Source of the DNA: CALAMD01 sp035301025
GTDB taxonomy: Bacteria; Bacillota; Bacilli; Bacillales; Amphibacillaceae
NCBI GenBank assembly: GCA_035301025.1
Contig: DATGUV010000060.1
Coordinates: 1-9,990 of the forward strand
Length of the DNA: 9,990 nt
Direction of reading: 5' to 3'
The notes under the pieces were generated by a model. That model worked only from the letters and a program-made list of their open reading frames with translations. It was not told the DNA's origin and did no database searches. Position numbers and translations under genes: made by a program. The stretch's first letter is position 1. Each line of letters starts with the position of its first letter. Positions 7,140-9,990 of this stretch are shown in pieces.

Positions 7140-7260
7140 ACGTATTTTAGCATAAGAATCTCCATGTGGCTAATATTTATTGTTAGAAATTGACTTCGTC
7201 CATATATTGGCACGTAGTCAATATTATATTCTTATTGTTGTATGATTGTTCATTATGAAA
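7140..7260. repeat. Possible degenerate copy of the same palindromic repeat, copy D
   Basis: It begins with ACGTATTTTA (7140-7149), as copy A does, and ends with TTCATTATGAAA (7249-7260), close to the right arm of copies B and C. Between them ATAAGAAT (7152-7159) pairs with ATTCTTAT (7228-7235), and ATTGACT pairs with AGTCAAT around a 20-base spacer. The middle does not align with the other copies, so membership is tentative. It adjoins the spx terminator. Confidence 0.3.
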
Positions 7261-7295
7261 AACAAAAAACATAGACCGATTGTCATCGATCTATG
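7261..7295 (-). terminator. Rho-independent terminator of spx
   Basis: The minus strand reads CATAGATCGAT (7285-7295), loop GACA, then ATCGGTCTATG (7270-7280) followed by TTTTTTG and more T. The stem has eleven pairs including one G-U. It stands 27 bases past the spx stop, so spx is a single-gene unit. Confidence 0.92.
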
Positions 7296-7321
7296 CTTTC
7301 TTATGTTAACTTACTTACACA

Positions 7322-7717
7322 TTAATTTACGAGACGTTGAGCTTCACGTAATTGAAATGTACGAACTGTTCTTGGTAAAAATCGACGAATCTCATCCTCG
7401 TTATAACCTACTTGTAGGCGTTTTTCATCGAGGATAATTGGTCTTCTTAATAATCCTGGATTTTTTTGAATGAGAAGAAACAAATCTTTAAGAGGCAAAA
7501 GTTCGATGTTTACATCAAGCTTTTGGAATACTTTTGAGCGTGTTGAAATAATCTCATCAGTACCGTCCTCTGTCATACGTAAAATTTCCTTTATCTCATC
7601 CAATGTAAGTGGTTCTGAAAAGATATTTCTTTCTGTATACGAAATATCATGTTCTTCTAACCATGCTTTTGCCTTTCTGCAAGACGTACAACTTGGTGAG
7701 GTATAAAGTGTTACCAT
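7322..7717 (-). CDS. spxA: Redox-sensing transcriptional regulator Spx
   Basis: Spx binds the C-terminal domain of the RNA polymerase alpha subunit. Under disulfide stress it activates thiol-homeostasis genes and blocks some activator-dependent transcription. The 131-residue length is exact for SpxA. The redox switch CxxC is Cys10-Thr-Ser-Cys13. Gly52 and Arg92, known for polymerase contact and redox response, and Arg60 in STRSKVFQK are present, as is GLLRRPI. The C-terminus REAQRLVN resembles the Bacillus subtilis REAQRLAN that is recognised for ClpXP degradation with YjbH. The start at 7717 has GGAGTGA eight bases upstream. It is monocistronic, with its own terminator and several promoter-like sequences upstream, consistent with the complex control of spx in B. 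subtilis. The adaptor gene yjbH, near pepF in B. subtilis, is not in this window. Confidence 0.98.
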   Translation of the reverse strand: MVTLYTSPSCTSCRKAKAWLEEHDISYTERNIFSEPLTLDEIKEILRMTEDGTDEIISTRSKVFQKLDVNIELLPLKDLFLLIQKNPGLLRRPIILDEKRLQVGYNEDEIRRFLPRTVRTFQLREAQRLVN

Positions 7718-7809
7718 ATATTACTTCACTCCTCATTTCTATAAAGTGTGATGACGGTTATTTCATAGACATTGGATCTCTTGGTACATGAAAACAATCC
7801 TTCAATAAT

Positions 7810-7839
7810 TCTATACTTAAATTATACTACATTTGTCAA
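7810..7839 (-). promoter_or_regulatory. Proximal spx promoter candidate
   Basis: A perfect TTGACA (7834-7839) on the minus strand is 18 bases from TATAGA (7810-7815). A perfect TATAAT (7821-7826) also lies in the spacer but only seven bases from TTGACA, so it would need a different -35. It would start transcription about 85 bases before the spx start codon. Confidence 0.55.
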
Positions 7840-7943
7840 GTAAAAGGTAGAGCAGATGACAATTTTTTCAAGAATTTTTTCCTGTGTTCACCATTTGTTC
7901 AAAGTCTTAAGAAATAATCTCCATTAATATGTAACATACCCAC

Positions 7944-7993
7944 TTTATAGTAAAATAAACCTATAAAATGGATATTCTATTCTTATTATAGCA
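7944..7993 (-). promoter_or_regulatory. Distal spx promoter candidate with a following palindrome
   Basis: The minus strand carries TGCTATAAT (7985-7993), an extended -10, with only a weak -35. Just downstream lies a perfect seven-base inverted repeat, TTTATAG (7944-7950) and CTATAAA (7961-7967), which could be an operator around the start of the transcript. Bacillus subtilis spx has several promoters and repressors; which regulator acts here cannot be read from the sequence. Confidence 0.35.
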
Positions 7994-8074
7994 TATTTTC
8001 GAGCATAATTAACCACGTTTTTCAGAAACTTCTATCTTATATGTGTTTTGTTTCACTGATTGAAGAGCTATATA

Positions 8075-8110
8075 CAAAAACAAAACAGGATCATAATGAA
8101 ATCCCGTTTT
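8075..8110 (-). terminator. Terminator downstream of the glycoside hydrolase gene (possibly bidirectional)
   Basis: AAAACAGGAT (8082-8091) and ATCCCGTTTT (8101-8110) form a ten-base stem with a nine-base loop. Read on the minus strand, the odd position is a G-U pair and a T-rich tail (TTTTGTTTTTG) follows. Read on the plus strand it is an A-C mismatch followed by seven T. With no plus-strand gene nearby, it most likely ends the hydrolase transcript, about 140 bases past its stop, and insulates spx. Confidence 0.65.
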
Positions 8111-8134
8111 TTTATACCACCATTGTATCAAATC

Positions 8135-8234
8135 AGTGTATTTCATAATGACCAAAACAAGCTATGTCCATACAACATGTCATTTCGAATGCCTAGCGAA
8201 ATACATACTGTATGGACGTAGCATAAAATACATT
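8135..8234. repeat. Palindromic intergenic repeat, copy C (reverse orientation)
   Basis: A 62-base hairpin (8161-8222) pairs 14 bases, GCTATGTCCATACA with TGTATGGACGTAGC, then past a 2x2 internal loop ATGT/ACAT, and past a bulged C ATTTCG/CGAAAT around a nine-base loop. The outer 14-base stem is complete on the plus-strand RNA through one U-G pair. A further stem, AGTGTATTT (8135-8143) with AAATACATT (8226-8234), encloses it. Its reverse complement shares 13 bases with copy A (8219-8231) and 12 bases, ATTTCATAATGA at 8140-8151, with copy B. It begins 17 bases past the hydrolase stop. Confidence 0.6.
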
Positions 8235-8251
8235 TATTTTCACTAGGACAA

Positions 8252-9457
8252 TTAAGGCGTGTAATCCACATTAGGTGTATATACGTTCCCTGAGTTCCAA
8301 ATGAGAAATTCATCGATTCCATTTTCATTCAATGCTCTAATTTGATCCTCTACTTCCTTTTTACCGTATGGCTGTACAGGACCACCACCATATAACCATG
8401 GAGCTTCAAAATCTTGGATCCAAGGTCGAGATACAGGTGCCTCATCTAGCGCTCCAAGTACTTCATTTTCAACTTTTGCATATTCAGTCACTAATTTATA
8501 TGGTTCACGGTCTGGAACTTCAATTCCAAAATAAGACGACCAATGACTCGGATAAATCATCGAAGAAATCACATCTACATTTTCTGAGATTTTCGAGAAA
8601 TTTTGACCAATGCCTGGAGTTTCTGGAATCGTTGCTGCATATCCAAAAATATCAACAGATACATCTACCCCATAATAGGCCAGTTCATCACGAGCATACC
8701 CAACAAAGTCTGTTACAGCTTCTACTCTTCTCTTAATATTATCTAAATCAGAATCTGCATAATCTCCCTGACTATAAGTTAAATCTTCATCTCGATGTTC
8801 GAATCCTTCTGGGAAACGAACATAATCAAATTGAATCTCCTCAAATCCAAGTTCAGCTGCCATTTTTGCGATATCTAAATTATAATCCCATACTTCTTTC
8901 ATAAATGGGTTTACAAATGCTTCTCCACGATTATTTTTCCACACTTCCCCGTTTTGTTCTACGAAAGAATATTCCGGATTACTCGTTGCAAGTTCCGTAT
9001 CTTTAAATACGACAATACGAGCGATTGGATAAATGTTCTTCTCTTCCAATGTTTTCATCAGTGCTTCAGGATCAGAAATGTAGTTTTCTGATATAGATGC
9101 ATATGGAGAATCTTCATCAATTTTGAATGAAATCTTTCCGTGATCTTCTTTAACATCAATCACCATTGCATTTAAATCTGTTGTTTCTATTAAATCTAAC
9201 AAGGTTTCAAATCGTTCTCCCCCTGCTGAATGACCTGTTACGTATATTCCTCGAACAGCATCTGGATATTCAAAGTCCAGTCCAGATTGAAATGTAAAAC
9301 GCTCAATTGGTTTTGATGTATCCAATAGTTCAATATGTAATGATCGTTCAATATGGTTATGTGCTACAAAATCCGACTTTCCTAAAGCGATACTTGCCCC
9401 CATTAAGAACAATAAACTAACAATCATGCTGACTGTAATGCCTTTCCATCTTTGCAT
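8252..9457 (-). CDS. Secreted putative glycoside hydrolase (DUF4015-type TIM barrel)
   Basis: The 401-residue product starts with a basic patch and a hydrophobic stretch (about residues 8-26, ITVSMIVSLLFLMGASIALG) that reads as a signal peptide or membrane anchor, without an obvious lipobox. The rest resembles the DUF4015 putative glycoside hydrolases of Firmicutes. Visible elements are RGIYVTGHSAGG (69-80), AMVIDVKEDHG (97-107), IQFDYVRFPEG (208-218), VDIFGYAA (268-275), MIYPSHW (300-306) and FLIWNSGNVYT (384-394), placed as the strand ends of a TIM barrel. The acidic residues in VKEDHG and FDYVRFPEG are candidate catalytic or binding residues. The substrate is unknown; a wall or extracellular polysaccharide is inferred from export. 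AGGAG (9469-9473) lies 11 bases from ATG 9457 and 8 from an in-frame TTG at 9460, so one extra residue is possible. Confidence 0.8.
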   Translation of the reverse strand: MQRWKGITVSMIVSLLFLMGASIALGKSDFVAHNHIERSLHIELLDTSKPIERFTFQSGLDFEYPDAVRGIYVTGHSAGGERFETLLDLIETTDLNAMVIDVKEDHGKISFKIDEDSPYASISENYISDPEALMKTLEEKNIYPIARIVVFKDTELATSNPEYSFVEQNGEVWKNNRGEAFVNPFMKEVWDYNLDIAKMAAELGFEEIQFDYVRFPEGFEHRDEDLTYSQGDYADSDLDNIKRRVEAVTDFVGYARDELAYYGVDVSVDIFGYAATIPETPGIGQNFSKISENVDVISSMIYPSHWSSYFGIEVPDREPYKLVTEYAKVENEVLGALDEAPVSRPWIQDFEAPWLYGGGPVQPYGKKEVEDQIRALNENGIDEFLIWNSGNVYTPNVDYTP

Positions 9458-9493
9458 CAATTATCAAACTCCTACTTTAATACATTTGTATCT

Positions 9494-9522
9494 ATTATAA
9501 ATGATTGTACATGAATTTTGAA
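9494..9522 (-). promoter_or_regulatory. Probable promoter of the glycoside hydrolase gene
   Basis: The minus strand has TATAAT (9494-9499) 17 bases from TTCAAA (9517-9522), a perfect -10 and four of six in the -35. It stands about 20 bases upstream of the ribosome binding site. Confidence 0.5.
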
Positions 9523-9990
9523 TGGGACAATAGCATGTATTATATTTTTTTTTATAAAAATTAATCGGATTTTGTAAAAAGGCTGACAATAAAGGCATCT
9601 ACATTGCTTATAATTGTATATATTTTTTTCATCTATTTGTATTTCACCCTTACTCATAACAGCTAAATCCACACATGTGGGTTACAAGGAGCTCCTTCAC
9701 ATAGTTTATTGCTCTTATAGTTCTTACGAGACCACATCTAGGTATTTTAGCTTAGTGAGAAATGAAGGATGAAAGAGCATGATATATGGACAACATGAGT
9801 TTAATGAAACGAAGAAAAGTTAAAAACATATCTTAAATATGCGGGGAATAGATTGTGACTCGTGCTTCATTTACTTGCTTTCGTTTTTAAGCATAGTATA
9901 TACTTTAAAGAAAGAAGTTCGAGTATTCTCTAATATATTGTTTGTAGGACTACATACGACTTCATTTTAATTTGTATATTGGAGTGAAAT
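9523..9990. other. Intergenic region with no recognised gene
   Basis: No frame here has both a convincing length and a ribosome binding site. Two perfect short palindromes stand close together: CCACACATGTGG (9669-9680) and AAGGAGCTCCTT (9686-9697). The last ten bases contain GGAGTGA (9981-9987), which would suit a plus-strand gene beginning just outside the window. No T-box, riboswitch or tRNA was recognised. Confidence 0.4.

Noticed and set aside
7246..7437. Plus-strand frame of 63 codons opposite spx
   Set aside because: It runs through the spx terminator and is antisense to a highly conserved gene; no family resemblance.
8143..8328. Minus-strand frame of 61 codons overlapping the end of the hydrolase
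   Set aside because: It reads through palindrome copy C and overlaps the hydrolase in another frame; no ribosome binding site.
9472..9672. Minus-strand frame of 66 codons upstream of the hydrolase
   Set aside because: GTG start without a ribosome binding site, Ile/Lys-rich composition of AT-rich noncoding DNA, and it covers the likely hydrolase promoter.
9700..9990. T-box leader or riboswitch upstream of an unseen gene
   Set aside because: No AGGGTGGNACCGCG-like T-box sequence or other recognised aptamer core.

Overview
The window is low-GC Gram-positive DNA, most likely from a Bacillaceae genome of the Oceanobacillus/Virgibacillus/Halobacillus kind. The evidence is an SpxA protein that, as I recall the Bacillus subtilis sequence, is nearly identical to it; a MecA-CoiA-PepF gene block in the B. 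subtilis order; strong AGGAGG-type ribosome binding sites; and AT-rich intergenic DNA. The genus is a guess. All six complete genes and the one partial gene lie on the minus strand, so transcription runs from high to low coordinates.

Reading in the direction of transcription: about 530 bases with no recognised gene (9458-9990); a secreted putative glycoside hydrolase of the DUF4015 type (8252-9457), followed by a long palindrome and a terminator; spx (7322-7717) with its own promoters and terminator; a 667-base gap holding two palindromic repeats and a long mecA leader; mecA (5971-6654) with a clean terminator; coiA (4683-5876); pepF (2649-4460); a 510-base gap with a repeat copy, a multi-hairpin element and a CcpA-type site; a thiolase (987-2138); and an AEC-family membrane transporter cut by the window edge (1-773).

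The core is the conserved stress and competence locus. Spx is the redox-sensing RNA polymerase regulator. MecA is the ClpC adaptor that controls ComK. CoiA acts on incoming DNA during transformation. PepF is a cytosolic oligopeptidase. Compared with B. subtilis (spx-yjbE-mecA-coiA-pepF-yjbH), yjbE is missing from its usual place, and the order breaks right after pepF, where a thiolase and a permease replace yjbH.

The most interesting content is intergenic. Three, possibly four, copies of a palindromic repeat of about 85-125 bases can be recognised by shared blocks: one overlapping the pepF stop codon, one or two between mecA and spx, and one behind the hydrolase. Separately, a 175-base element between pepF and the thiolase has four stem-loops, two of them with an identical GTCCT loop. 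It resembles a non-autonomous IS200/IS605-type element or a structured RNA. No CRISPR array, tRNA, rRNA or intact transposase was seen.
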